Origin: Bacteroidota bacterium
GTDB taxonomy: Bacteria > Bacteroidota > Bacteroidia > B-17B0 > Aurantibacillaceae
DNA: 64,000 nucleotides
Direction of reading: 5' to 3'
Assembly (NCBI GenBank): GCA_020162035.1
Contig: JAIUNM010000001.1
Coordinates: forward strand, 124,001-188,000
Below are positions 51,605 to 58,210 of this stretch, one piece after another. The translations under genes were made by a program, and so were the position numbers. The notes under the pieces were generated by a model. The model searched no databases, was not told the DNA's origin, and saw only the letters and a list, made by a program, of their open reading frames with translations. How positions within the stretch are numbered: the first letter of the stretch is position 1; each line of letters starts with the position of its first letter.

Positions 51605-51936
51605 TATCTTTTCTTTTTTATTTTGTGTTTTGGTATTACCTGAATAAATCGCAAATGATTAATACCGGATAAATAATTTGTGATTTGTATTTTACTTTGG
51701 TGTTCGTATTGCATTTCATTGGTGCTGCTTTCACTCAAGTCGAATATTCCTGTTTCACTTTCCACTCTCACGTTTTCGGCTTCTTCAACGAGGTAATAGA
51801 ATTGGTTAAAGGCATCAATGACTTGCTCTTCGTTTGGTTGTAAGACCAAGTGTCGGAATCGGATAAAGTAATCTGCCTTGTATCCTAACTCCTGCATCCT
51901 TCTTGGGATGTATTCTAAAGCGAGATTTATTGTCAT
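51604..51936 (-). CDS. Hypothetical beta-containing protein
   Basis: The 110-residue protein starts NLALEYIPRRMQELGYKADY and ends in a Lys/Arg-rich tail (IPKHKIKKKR). The middle shows helices and short strands (IDAFNQFYYLVEEAENVRVES). The family is not recognised. It lies between two clearly beta-rich genes in the structural-type block with almost no spacing. Confidence 0.55.
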   Translation of the reverse strand: MTINLALEYIPRRMQELGYKADYFIRFRHLVLQPNEEQVIDAFNQFYYLVEEAENVRVESETGIFDLSESSTNEMQYEHQSKIQITNYLSGINHLRFIQVIPKHKIKKKR

Positions 51937-51939
51937 TTT

Positions 51940-52491
51940 CTATTCCTCCACATTAATCCATACATAGATGGTTACTTCATAATTGATATCTGTCTTTTGT
52001 GCTTTGCCAATGGCATCTAAATACCATCCCTGAATAATTGTTGACTCGGCATCAACCTTCACAATCTCTTCTGTTCTTTTATTGCCGTGTGTAAAATCAT
52101 TTACAGGAAATCCGGATTGAGAGAAATCACCAAGACCAATATTGCTATCGTTCAAAAAAACATCCGCTGCATAAAACCAATTCGACTCTTCACTACTTTG
52201 TAATTTCAACTCTCCGACTAATTGGTTTCTTTTAAAAAACGTTCTTCCTTTTTCTTTTACTTCAACATACTCTGCTTTTACATAAGGCGTTTCTACTGTT
52301 GCTACTTCGCTCTTTGCAATTGCGTGTGGTAAAGCATCTGTAGCCTTTGTATCAGCCTTGCTAACCAATCTTCCTCCATACTCAATACCAATGATGTACT
52401 TTGTATCGTTCGGAAGTTTTATCTGAAAGTGCTTCCGTTCTCCTTGTCGCTTGATATTGATCTTAGTGATTATAACTCCTTCCTTCATCAT
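51940..52491 (-). CDS. Hypothetical beta-rich protein (virion-type candidate)
   Basis: The 183-residue protein is mostly beta-strands (KINIKRQGERKHFQIKLPND, YIIGIEYGGRLVSK, QLVGELKLQSSEESNWFYAA, YEVTIYVWINVEE) with a Trp/Tyr-rich core, no signal peptide and no catalytic motif, as expected for a single jelly-roll or similar capsid fold. It begins inside the end of the 52,488 gene (ATGATG overlap), so the two products may be made in equal amounts and form one complex. Function is inference. Confidence 0.55.
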   Translation of the reverse strand: MMKEGVIITKINIKRQGERKHFQIKLPNDTKYIIGIEYGGRLVSKADTKATDALPHAIAKSEVATVETPYVKAEYVEVKEKGRTFFKRNQLVGELKLQSSEESNWFYAADVFLNDSNIGLGDFSQSGFPVNDFTHGNKRTEEIVKVDAESTIIQGWYLDAIGKAQKTDINYEVTIYVWINVEE

Positions 52492-52871
52492 AACTCATCC
52501 TCCATTTCACAGTCTAAATACAAACTCACTCTGTAAGGCACAAAGGCAGTTCTGCCATCGTCCAAATCTTTGTATGTGATTTGAACTCTTCCGTTGCCCG
52601 GTGCAACACCACCCAAATCATAATAGCGTTGTTTTGGTGCTACATTGATTCCTGACATCAACAACTTACTTTCGTAATTTTCAGGAAAGAATTCCTCCTT
52701 GTTGATTTCGATTTTTTGAGTGCCTCTGTAATACAGTAAATCGTCCTTATCCGATGTAACCAACACACCATGCACTTTCACAATATTCTTGTCGAGTTCA
52801 AAGGTGTCACTCACAGTAGAGTTCGCCTGAGTAATCTTTATGTCAAATCTTTTCTTTGTTGCTTTTAACAT
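52488..52871 (-). CDS. Hypothetical beta-rich protein (virion-type candidate)
   Basis: The 127-residue protein is beta-rich (KRFDIKITQANSTVSDTFEL, IVKVHGVLVTSDKDDLLYYRG, VQITYKDLDDGRTAFVPYRV, SLYLDCEMED) with few helices. The size and pattern fit a small jelly-roll protein. It is the first gene after a strong terminator that follows the 52,924 gene, so it is expressed at a lower level than that gene, and it overlaps the 51,940 gene by four bases. Confidence 0.55.
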   Translation of the reverse strand: MLKATKKRFDIKITQANSTVSDTFELDKNIVKVHGVLVTSDKDDLLYYRGTQKIEINKEEFFPENYESKLLMSGINVAPKQRYYDLGGVAPGNGRVQITYKDLDDGRTAFVPYRVSLYLDCEMEDEL

Positions 52872-52881
52872 GGTATTGTTT

Positions 52882-52908
52882 TTTAAAAGCCGGGAGATTG
52901 CTCTCCCG
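52882..52908 (-). terminator. Terminator or attenuator after the candidate capsid gene
   Basis: CGGGAGA (52,891-52,897) pairs with TCTCCCG (52,902-52,908) with a four-base loop; T-rich sequence follows on the minus strand. It would raise the ratio of the upstream product over the downstream ones. Confidence 0.75.
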
Positions 52909-52923
52909 ACTATTGGTTAATGA

Positions 52924-53643
52924 TTAAGGAGTTGTGATTGTTCCGTGTAAACCAACATACAATTGGGTCTTTGGATCAAGTCCTTCCATTGAGCCTAAGT
53001 CAACTGTAAACTCAACCAAGATGTCATCATGAATTAGGCGTGGGTTCGCTAATTTGTAATAACCTAATGGTAGGCTGTGCATGTTACTTGTTTTGAAAGC
53101 TGCAATGCTTGTTTCAGGGATGATCACTTTTTTGTTGGCTTTCAAGCTGAACTCTCCGCTTGCGATGGCAGGGAAGTCTTCCAATTGTCCGAACTTCGAT
53201 CCCATTACTTTATCCGGTGTGTTATCTGCCGGAACGGATGCCAATAAGAAGATGCCGCTTACCAACAAGGCTTGATTCTTTGGCAACTTTGCATTGCTGA
53301 TGTTTCTCAAACCAACTTCTTTTACATCTTGTGTTTCAAACAACTTGATTGTTTTTGAATTCACAGGTTTGATGGAGTAGATGATGGTATCTGCCAAACG
53401 CAATTCTCCTTTTGCTAATGCACTCTTGATGTGAGCGGGCAACTCACGGAAGTGTTTTTCCATTTCTGCACGAGAGCCTTTACTCGATACTCCTGGACTC
53501 GCCAATTTGTTAATGGTTCTTTGACGAGCGATCGGATTCATTCTGCGTAATGCCCCCAACAGTTCTTCTCCTTCTGCACCATCTAATCCTAATAATGCTC
53601 CGGCATTGTTGTATTCTTCTGTTCCGTCTAATAATTCTAACAT
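52924..53643 (-). CDS. Candidate major virion protein, unknown family
   Basis: The 239-residue protein has a helical, acidic N-terminal part (ELLDGTEEYNNAGALLGLDG), a basic helix region and from about residue 90 a beta-rich domain (RLADTIIYSIKPVNSKTIKLFET, QALLVSGIFLLASVPADN, KKVIIPETSIAAFKTSNM, DILVEFTVDLGSMEG, QLYVGLHGTITTP). Size, predicted fold and the strong terminator directly behind it suggest an abundant capsid protein, comparable in size to capsid proteins of small tailless phages. No family was recognised, so this is a hypothesis. Confidence 0.5.
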   Translation of the reverse strand: MLELLDGTEEYNNAGALLGLDGAEGEELLGALRRMNPIARQRTINKLASPGVSSKGSRAEMEKHFRELPAHIKSALAKGELRLADTIIYSIKPVNSKTIKLFETQDVKEVGLRNISNAKLPKNQALLVSGIFLLASVPADNTPDKVMGSKFGQLEDFPAIASGEFSLKANKKVIIPETSIAAFKTSNMHSLPLGYYKLANPRLIHDDILVEFTVDLGSMEGLDPKTQLYVGLHGTITTP

Positions 53644-53705
53644 GATTTTTTGTTTTTAAAATTTAACTTCTGTTTATTCTTTGTGTGATGGATGTTTGAT
53701 TTTGT

Positions 53706-54293
53706 TTAGTAGATTTTTTCTGATGGTTCTACCATTTCCATTTCTCCGTTCAGTCCGTTGGTGGCGTGGTTTTGAATTTGCTCGTGGAATTTATCCAAGG
53801 CACTCATATCCAATTCGCCCATTGACTCTTCGCTATTCGGATACACGAAGTATTGCACTTGACCTAGTCCGTTGGTTCCGTTCTCTTCGGTTTTTGGGGC
53901 TTTTGCTTTCAACACTTTGTCAAGGAAGACTCTCTTTTTCATGTCATCTTTCAATGCAAGTAATCTTTCTTTAACCCCTTCTAATCCCTCGGCAGGTTTT
54001 CCGTTCATACCGGATACTGTTTGATAAGTACCCGAAGCCATCATGCCTAATCCGAGTGCCGATGCCAATCTGCTTTTAGCGAAGTGACCAACTCCCGAAA
54101 CTGCTGCTCCAACAAGGAAGGACAATCGCCCTAATGCAGCACCTGCCACTCCGCCACCAATCACTCCAACCACGATGTCTTTTCCCAACTCGGTTGCTGC
54201 ATCCTTCATTTTCTCTCCGGTGCTTGCATCGCCTGTTCCGCTAAGTGCTTTTTTCTGCGCTGCTTTTTGATAACTGTTTTTACTCTTTGCCAT
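53706..54293 (-). CDS. Glycine-rich membrane protein
   Basis: The 195-residue product has a basic N-terminus, two hydrophobic Gly/Ala-rich segments (DIVVGVIGGGVAGAALGRLSFLVGAAVSG and LASALGLGMMASGTYQTVSG), a helical middle and a C-terminal part with NGTNGLGQVQYFVYP. Glycine-zipper helices like these are typical for virion membrane proteins or membrane-active proteins. Its NGLG piece recurs in the next protein upstream. The family is not recognised. Confidence 0.6.
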   Translation of the reverse strand: MAKSKNSYQKAAQKKALSGTGDASTGEKMKDAATELGKDIVVGVIGGGVAGAALGRLSFLVGAAVSGVGHFAKSRLASALGLGMMASGTYQTVSGMNGKPAEGLEGVKERLLALKDDMKKRVFLDKVLKAKAPKTEENGTNGLGQVQYFVYPNSEESMGELDMSALDKFHEQIQNHATNGLNGEMEMVEPSEKIY

Positions 54294-54323
54294 TTCTCTT
54301 TTCTTTAATCGTTTGTTTCTGTT

Positions 54324-55961
54324 TTACATGTATGCTACTGCTTGCTTTTTCTTCTTGCCCTTACGTCCTCCTTTCTTTTTTTTCTTTCGTTGATTAACTC
54401 CTGTTAAAGCCGGCTGTGGTGCAGGTGGTTTTGGTTTGTTCATCATCTTTACGCCAAGGAAAACCAATCCTAATCCTGTTAATCCAATTGCTGTTGGCTT
54501 GATCCATTTTTTGTTCTTGTCCCAAAAGCCTTGTGGTTTGTCGGGATCAGAAGTGTCGCTGTTATCTGATGAACTACCGCTTGTTTTCATCATTGCTTTT
54601 TTACTTCCTGCATCATCTGAACTACTTGATGTAGTTGAACTACCATCATCGCTGTTGGTGATTTTTACATTTGCGGCATTTTGAGAAACCTCTGCGGTTG
54701 ATGTTCCATCGCCCGGTGTTGGATCAGGATTTTCAAAGTCTGCTCCCTCTTTACTTTTTTTAGGGAACATATTTCCTACACCTTTTAATAATCCTGCAAT
54801 CGCTCCGATGATTCCTGTTGCCGCTGTGATAGAGGCTGCTGCTGCGGTTGCTGAACCTAGTTCTCCAAAGCCTTCGCTCTCGTACATTTCAACTCCTAAC
54901 AAAGTGCTTGATGGTGTATTCTCATCCATGCCACTCATATCATCAGGGATGTATCCGAGTCCGTTGACATCATGCTTGCCTTTTGAATTTCCCTTTCCGG
55001 TTAGAATTGCTTTTTTCAAATTCTCAGGTTTGCCACCTGCATCGTAAAAAATCTTTTCTAATTTTTCCTTTATCTTTTTCAGCTTGGCAAACTTGTCCAT
55101 GTCCATCTCTTTTTTTCTTGCTTCATCTTCACTCAGGTATGCATACTTGAGGCGTTGAGCAACTTTGAAGAGATTAAGTTTCATACTGATTAAAACTCCT
55201 TCACGAATCAAGGTTGTTGCTGGGTTCAATCGGTTGGTGATATGCAGACCTTTATGCAAAAGGTTTTTTAATTTTCCCTTCTTTGAAGTATCGCCTTCAC
55301 TTCCCGGTGGCTGACTCATTTTTTTGAAGAGTTTAATTTTGCCGAGATCGCCACCTTCTAACTCTTCCCAACCCATTAGGTCTTGCACATCTACGCTGTT
55401 TGTGCTGGGTATGCCATTTAAATATTCTAATTCCATTTTTGTGTCTTGTTTTTCTGTGTATGGTTCTTCATAATTGAATCGGTCTACCACACAATCGACC
55501 GTAATGTAATTTCCTCCTGTTGTCGGCACTATTGGATAGATGTGCTGAAAGTGATCTTGGCTGTATTTTGTGATTCGCAGTTTGTGCTTAATTTTTAAGT
55601 TGCTTAATATGCTGCTGATAAACACCGTGTAACAATCGCAATCTATCCCATGAAACCTGTCGTGCCATCCTCTTGCCGGGCTTCTGATTTGTTCCTTACC
55701 ATCTTCATCCTTTTTGTAAGCGATGTGGTGGTAAACAAATTCCCAAATGTTCTTGCAGGTCTCGTACACATTACTTCCTTTAAGAAGTGGAGCTAACTTT
55801 GAAGTTTGAGACAAAGTTTCTCGCACTACCTGCGGAATGAATCGGACTGTGTCATTTACCGTTGCACCTTTTTTAATTGTTGGATCAAGGAACATTGGCT
55901 TTGGAAACAAATGGTCGTATTCTTCTCCGCTTTTAATCTTCCGTTTTTTTGTTGCTTCCAT
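54324..55961 (-). CDS. Transglutaminase-like protein with membrane helices and basic tail
   Basis: The 545-residue protein has a transglutaminase-like domain in its first 170 residues: GIDCDCYTVFISSIL (105-119) gives the likely nucleophile Cys108, FQHIYP gives His140 and VDCVVD the Asp. It continues with helices, the piece KHDVNGLGYIPDD, an Ala/Gly-rich hydrophobic stretch (ATAAAASITAATGIIGAIAG), a long Ser/Thr/Asp-rich linker, a membrane helix (TAIGLTGLGLVFLGVKMM) and a Lys-rich tail ending KKKKQAVAYM. It may process or crosslink structural proteins or cut peptides. It overlaps the LEA14-like gene by 29 bases. Confidence 0.75.
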   Translation of the reverse strand: MEATKKRKIKSGEEYDHLFPKPMFLDPTIKKGATVNDTVRFIPQVVRETLSQTSKLAPLLKGSNVYETCKNIWEFVYHHIAYKKDEDGKEQIRSPARGWHDRFHGIDCDCYTVFISSILSNLKIKHKLRITKYSQDHFQHIYPIVPTTGGNYITVDCVVDRFNYEEPYTEKQDTKMELEYLNGIPSTNSVDVQDLMGWEELEGGDLGKIKLFKKMSQPPGSEGDTSKKGKLKNLLHKGLHITNRLNPATTLIREGVLISMKLNLFKVAQRLKYAYLSEDEARKKEMDMDKFAKLKKIKEKLEKIFYDAGGKPENLKKAILTGKGNSKGKHDVNGLGYIPDDMSGMDENTPSSTLLGVEMYESEGFGELGSATAAAASITAATGIIGAIAGLLKGVGNMFPKKSKEGADFENPDPTPGDGTSTAEVSQNAANVKITNSDDGSSTTSSSSDDAGSKKAMMKTSGSSSDNSDTSDPDKPQGFWDKNKKWIKPTAIGLTGLGLVFLGVKMMNKPKPPAPQPALTGVNQRKKKKKGGRKGKKKKQAVAYM

Positions 55962-56448
55962 TTTGCGCTCCGATTAATTGTACTTCATCTGTTTTTTCAT
56001 AAGGCACTTTCTTAAATCCCAAGTCAATTGTGGTCATGGTCATTACACCAATTTTAAAGGCTTCTCCTTGTTGTACTGCTTGTAGTAAGCTTTTGGCACT
56101 AGAGAGGAGGCTGAACATTGGAATCCGAATCATTATCGCTTCGAACTTTGCCTCACCGAATGCAGGAAGTGCGATGTCCTGATTGACCGACTGCGAGCTT
56201 CCGATGCTGCTTCCCTTAATCAATAGTTTGATGAAAGGGAACTTGAGTTTTAAACTCGTGCGAGTTGGATTTTTTAATTGCACATCTACTCTCAACACGA
56301 TCCCTTGCAAATCCAACTTGTGCAGCTTAACTGATGGAACTACTTCCAAGTTAACCGAGGTCTTATTTAATCTCCACAGATATGTTCCACCTGCTACCAA
56401 GCCTCCTCCTATGCCTAGACCCAACAATATTTTTTTAATGCTTGCCAT
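55933..56448 (-). CDS. LEA14/WHy-like protein with N-terminal membrane anchor
   Basis: The 171-residue protein has a Gly-rich membrane helix at its N-terminus (KILLGLGIGGGLVAGGTYLW) and then one LEA type 2 / WHy-like beta-sandwich (VKLHKLDLQGIVLRVDVQLK followed by NPTRTSLKLKFPFIKLLIKG and a long strand with ALPAFGEAKFEAIMIRIP). WHy domains occur in stress proteins and in some secreted proteins of bacteria; in this context it is probably a membrane-associated structural protein. It overlaps the transglutaminase-like gene by 29 bases and starts at the base next to the stop of the upstream gene. Confidence 0.7.
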   Translation of the reverse strand: MASIKKILLGLGIGGGLVAGGTYLWRLNKTSVNLEVVPSVKLHKLDLQGIVLRVDVQLKNPTRTSLKLKFPFIKLLIKGSSIGSSQSVNQDIALPAFGEAKFEAIMIRIPMFSLLSSAKSLLQAVQQGEAFKIGVMTMTTIDLGFKKVPYEKTDEVQLIGAQNGSNKKTED

Positions 56449-56643
56449 TTACTTCTTCTTGATCTTGTTACTTAAATACTCTCCGCCCACTTTAAAAGCC
56501 ATCCATATTGCACCACCTACAAAGGCTTTTATCGCATAATCAGCAAGACCGGAGTAGTCAATGTTTGCGAACAGGATACTTGCAGTTAAAAGCATATTTC
56601 CTGTTCCATCTTGCGCTTGGTGGTTGTGTTTAATTTCTGACAT
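56449..56643 (-). CDS. Small membrane protein
   Basis: From the Met at 56,643 the protein has 64 residues: MSEIKHNHQAQDGTG, a hydrophobic part (NMLLTASILFANIDYSGLADYAIKAF cut by charged residues) and a helix GGAIWMAFKVGGEYLSNK with a KIKKK tail. The longer start at 56,679 lies almost at the promoter block and is less likely. It is the first gene of the long structural-type transcript. The family is not recognised. Confidence 0.6.
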   Translation of the reverse strand: MSEIKHNHQAQDGTGNMLLTASILFANIDYSGLADYAIKAFVGGAIWMAFKVGGEYLSNKIKKK

Positions 56644-56681
56644 CGTTTTTTCTTTTGTTGTTAGTATTTCATCCATCACGG

Positions 56682-56704
56682 GTACAAAGGTGCAGCGGTG
56701 GTTT
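56682..56704 (-). promoter_or_regulatory. Promoter block of the structural-type transcript
   Basis: The block ACAAAGGTGCAGCGGTGGTTT (minus strand: TGCACCTTTGTA core) is repeated at 57,581 with two changes and its core recurs at 34,731. Its position 40 bases upstream of the first gene of the long minus-strand array marks it as that array's promoter. Confidence 0.6.
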
Positions 56705-56763
56705 GAGTCACTATGACCGTTTGAAGACTTACTTTCTTTTACTTTCTTTAGTTTTCTTATCTT

Positions 56764-56973
56764 TTAGTATGATATAGTTTTGGGAAGTCCTAATTCTTCA
56801 AAAATGATCTCAACTTGTTTTGCGGAGTAATATCTTCCAACACGTTTTCCCAATTTTTCCTCAAAACCTTTTATCCACGCACGTAACGTTGGATCGCTGA
56901 TTTGGTAGAACCTTGCTAATTCATTTAGCATGTAGGGTTTTATTTCTATTGATTTATTTTCTGATTGTTTCAT
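56764..56973 (-). CDS. Small helix-turn-helix DNA-binding protein
   Basis: The 69-residue protein is one winged-helix-like unit: LNELARFYQISDPTLRAWIKGFEE, then KRVGRYYSAKQVEIIFEELGLP. It is a paralogue of the 57,982 protein, sharing the GRYY and GLP pieces. Members of this kind act as small regulators or excisionase-like proteins in Bacteroidota mobile elements. It is eight bases downstream of the 56,982 gene. Confidence 0.8.
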   Translation of the reverse strand: MKQSENKSIEIKPYMLNELARFYQISDPTLRAWIKGFEEKLGKRVGRYYSAKQVEIIFEELGLPKTISY

Positions 56974-56981
56974 GTTTTATT

Positions 56982-57533
56982 TTAATTATTGATTTGAAAA
57001 TTGATTACTGCGTTGTTGAACATTTGAAGAAGATCGAATTGCTTCTGTGCAATTAGTTTTTTGCGAACTGCTACAATGGTTTTGATTGTTGGCTCTTGCA
57101 GATATTTGGTAATTGATTTTGCAAGTAGTGTAATTCCTTTGTTGTATTCCGGTACGCTTATGCGTTGCAAGCACACTTCTTGATACCAACCTTCTGTTCC
57201 GGCTAATCCTTTGTGATAGTTAATGTTTAACCAATCGATTGGCTTTGATAAATAGCGACCACGTTTTCTGTTTACATAACGCTTTGCTAAACACACTCGT
57301 TCGATTATTTCTTCAAAAACTTTTGTTGGATTTTTTACAGTATTGTAATGTTCTGCGATTAAGTTTTGAAATTGAGTTTCTTCTTTATTTGTAAACTCAT
57401 TATTGCACCATAATGCTGCGTGAATAAAAATCCATGTGTTCTCTACGATGTTGTTTTTTGGACTGAATTTTCCACCTTTTATTACTCTCAAATAAGGTGC
57501 TGTTGCTGTTCTGATTTTTCTTACTGCTGTCAT
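56982..57533 (-). CDS. Hypothetical protein, helical, element-specific
   Basis: The 183-residue product is mostly helical (KEETQFQNLIAEHYNTVKNP, TKVFEEIIERVCLAKRYVNRK, YNKGITLLAKSITKYLQE) with many aromatic residues and the piece RYLSKPIDWLNINYHKGLAG. The family is not recognised. A promoter-like block lies 48 bases upstream, and the small DNA-binding protein gene follows, so the two form an early-type transcript. It could be an initiator or regulator; no catalytic motif was found. Confidence 0.6.
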   Translation of the reverse strand: MTAVRKIRTATAPYLRVIKGGKFSPKNNIVENTWIFIHAALWCNNEFTNKEETQFQNLIAEHYNTVKNPTKVFEEIIERVCLAKRYVNRKRGRYLSKPIDWLNINYHKGLAGTEGWYQEVCLQRISVPEYNKGITLLAKSITKYLQEPTIKTIVAVRKKLIAQKQFDLLQMFNNAVINFQINN

Positions 57534-57580
57534 TTTATTTAGTTTTTATGATTACTATTTTGTGTCGTTTGCTTTTGACG

Positions 57581-57604
57581 ATACAAAGGTGCAGCAGTAG
57601 TTTT
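57581..57604 (-). promoter_or_regulatory. Promoter block of the early-type transcript
   Basis: The block ATACAAAGGTGCAGCAGTAG (minus strand core TGCACCTTTGTAT) repeats the block at 56,682. It lies 48 bases upstream of the 56,982 gene. The CTTTGTA part matches the Bacteroidota -7 core with one change. Confidence 0.6.
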
Positions 57605-57688
57605 CGGCACTTTCCGCAAAACGCTTCTAAGTGAAAAATTCTGTAGACAAGTGAAAAATTCTCTTCATAAACGCAGACAAATTATCCA

Positions 57689-57726
57689 ATGCGTTTGTAT
57701 GCGCATGTAAGTGCATGCAAACGCAT
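57689..57726. repeat. 14-bp inverted repeat
   Basis: ATGCGTTTGTATGC (57,689-57,702) and GCATGCAAACGCAT (57,713-57,726) are reverse complements with one mismatch around a ten-base spacer. A short palindrome ATGCGCAT lies at 57,699-57,706 within it. It may be an operator of the XRE-type regulator or a hairpin used in replication. Confidence 0.7.
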
Positions 57727-57905
57727 CAATCTTTATTTAACTGCATCAAACTTTCGAATGCTTTCTTAAACTTTCGATTAATTATTGCGAAAAATAATTG
57801 GGGGAAATAGTGGAATGATACTGGGGAGATATCGGGTTAATTACGATGCTTTCGCATATTTTCCGGGACTTTCGTGAATTTACTTCGGAATGATTTCGGG
57901 TTGAT

Positions 57906-57944
57906 TTAGAAAAAAATAAAAGGGTGACCAAACTGGTCACCCTT
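57906..57944 (-). terminator. Strong terminator of the 57,982 gene
   Basis: AAGGGTGACCA (57,920-57,930) pairs with TGGTCACCCTT (57,934-57,944) with a three-base loop; a T-rich run follows on the minus strand. It ends the regulator transcript before the control region. Confidence 0.88.
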
Positions 57945-57981
57945 CAAAATATTTTTCAATAAAATCTTTTCTAAAACACTT

Positions 57982-58185
57982 TTAGTGCATCACTCCCGGC
58001 AATCCTATCGATTCTAAAATTAGTTTTACTTGATTGACTGTATAATAACGACCTCTTTTTGCACCTATCTTTTCTTCAAATGGTTTTAGCCAACTGTTAA
58101 GTGTTCTTACTGATATTTGGTACTTCTCTGCCAACTCCTTTTTGGAGTATGCCTTAATTTCAAATTGCTCTGTCGTGATGCTCAT
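57982..58185 (-). CDS. Small helix-turn-helix DNA-binding protein
   Basis: The 67-residue protein has the same layout as the 56,764 product: FEIKAYSKKELAEKYQISVR, TLNSWLKPFEEKIG and RGRYYTVNQVKLILESIGLP. It is probably a regulator or excisionase-like factor of the element. It lies 25 bases downstream of the XRE/ImmA gene, in the same transcript, and is closed by a strong terminator. Confidence 0.8.
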   Translation of the reverse strand: MSITTEQFEIKAYSKKELAEKYQISVRTLNSWLKPFEEKIGAKRGRYYTVNQVKLILESIGLPGVMH

Positions 58186-58210
58186 CTTTCCTCTATCTAA
58201 TTGTTACTTA

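Larger units (their letters stand above)
57534..57981. other. 448-base gap with repeats: possible origin or control region
   Basis: No ORF is credible here. The gap holds a direct repeat AAGTGAAAAATTCT (57,629-57,642 and 57,649-57,662), a TTATCCAAT piece at 57,682-57,690 that resembles a DnaA box with two changes, a long inverted repeat at 57,689-57,726 and twice AAACTTTCGA in 57,749-57,778. The combination is what a small replicon origin or a regulatory switch would have. Confidence 0.5.

Noticed and set aside
43451..58185. Conjugative element or type VI/contractile system
   Set aside because: No relaxase, VirB/Tra, sheath, tube or baseplate-like proteins could be recognised in the array.
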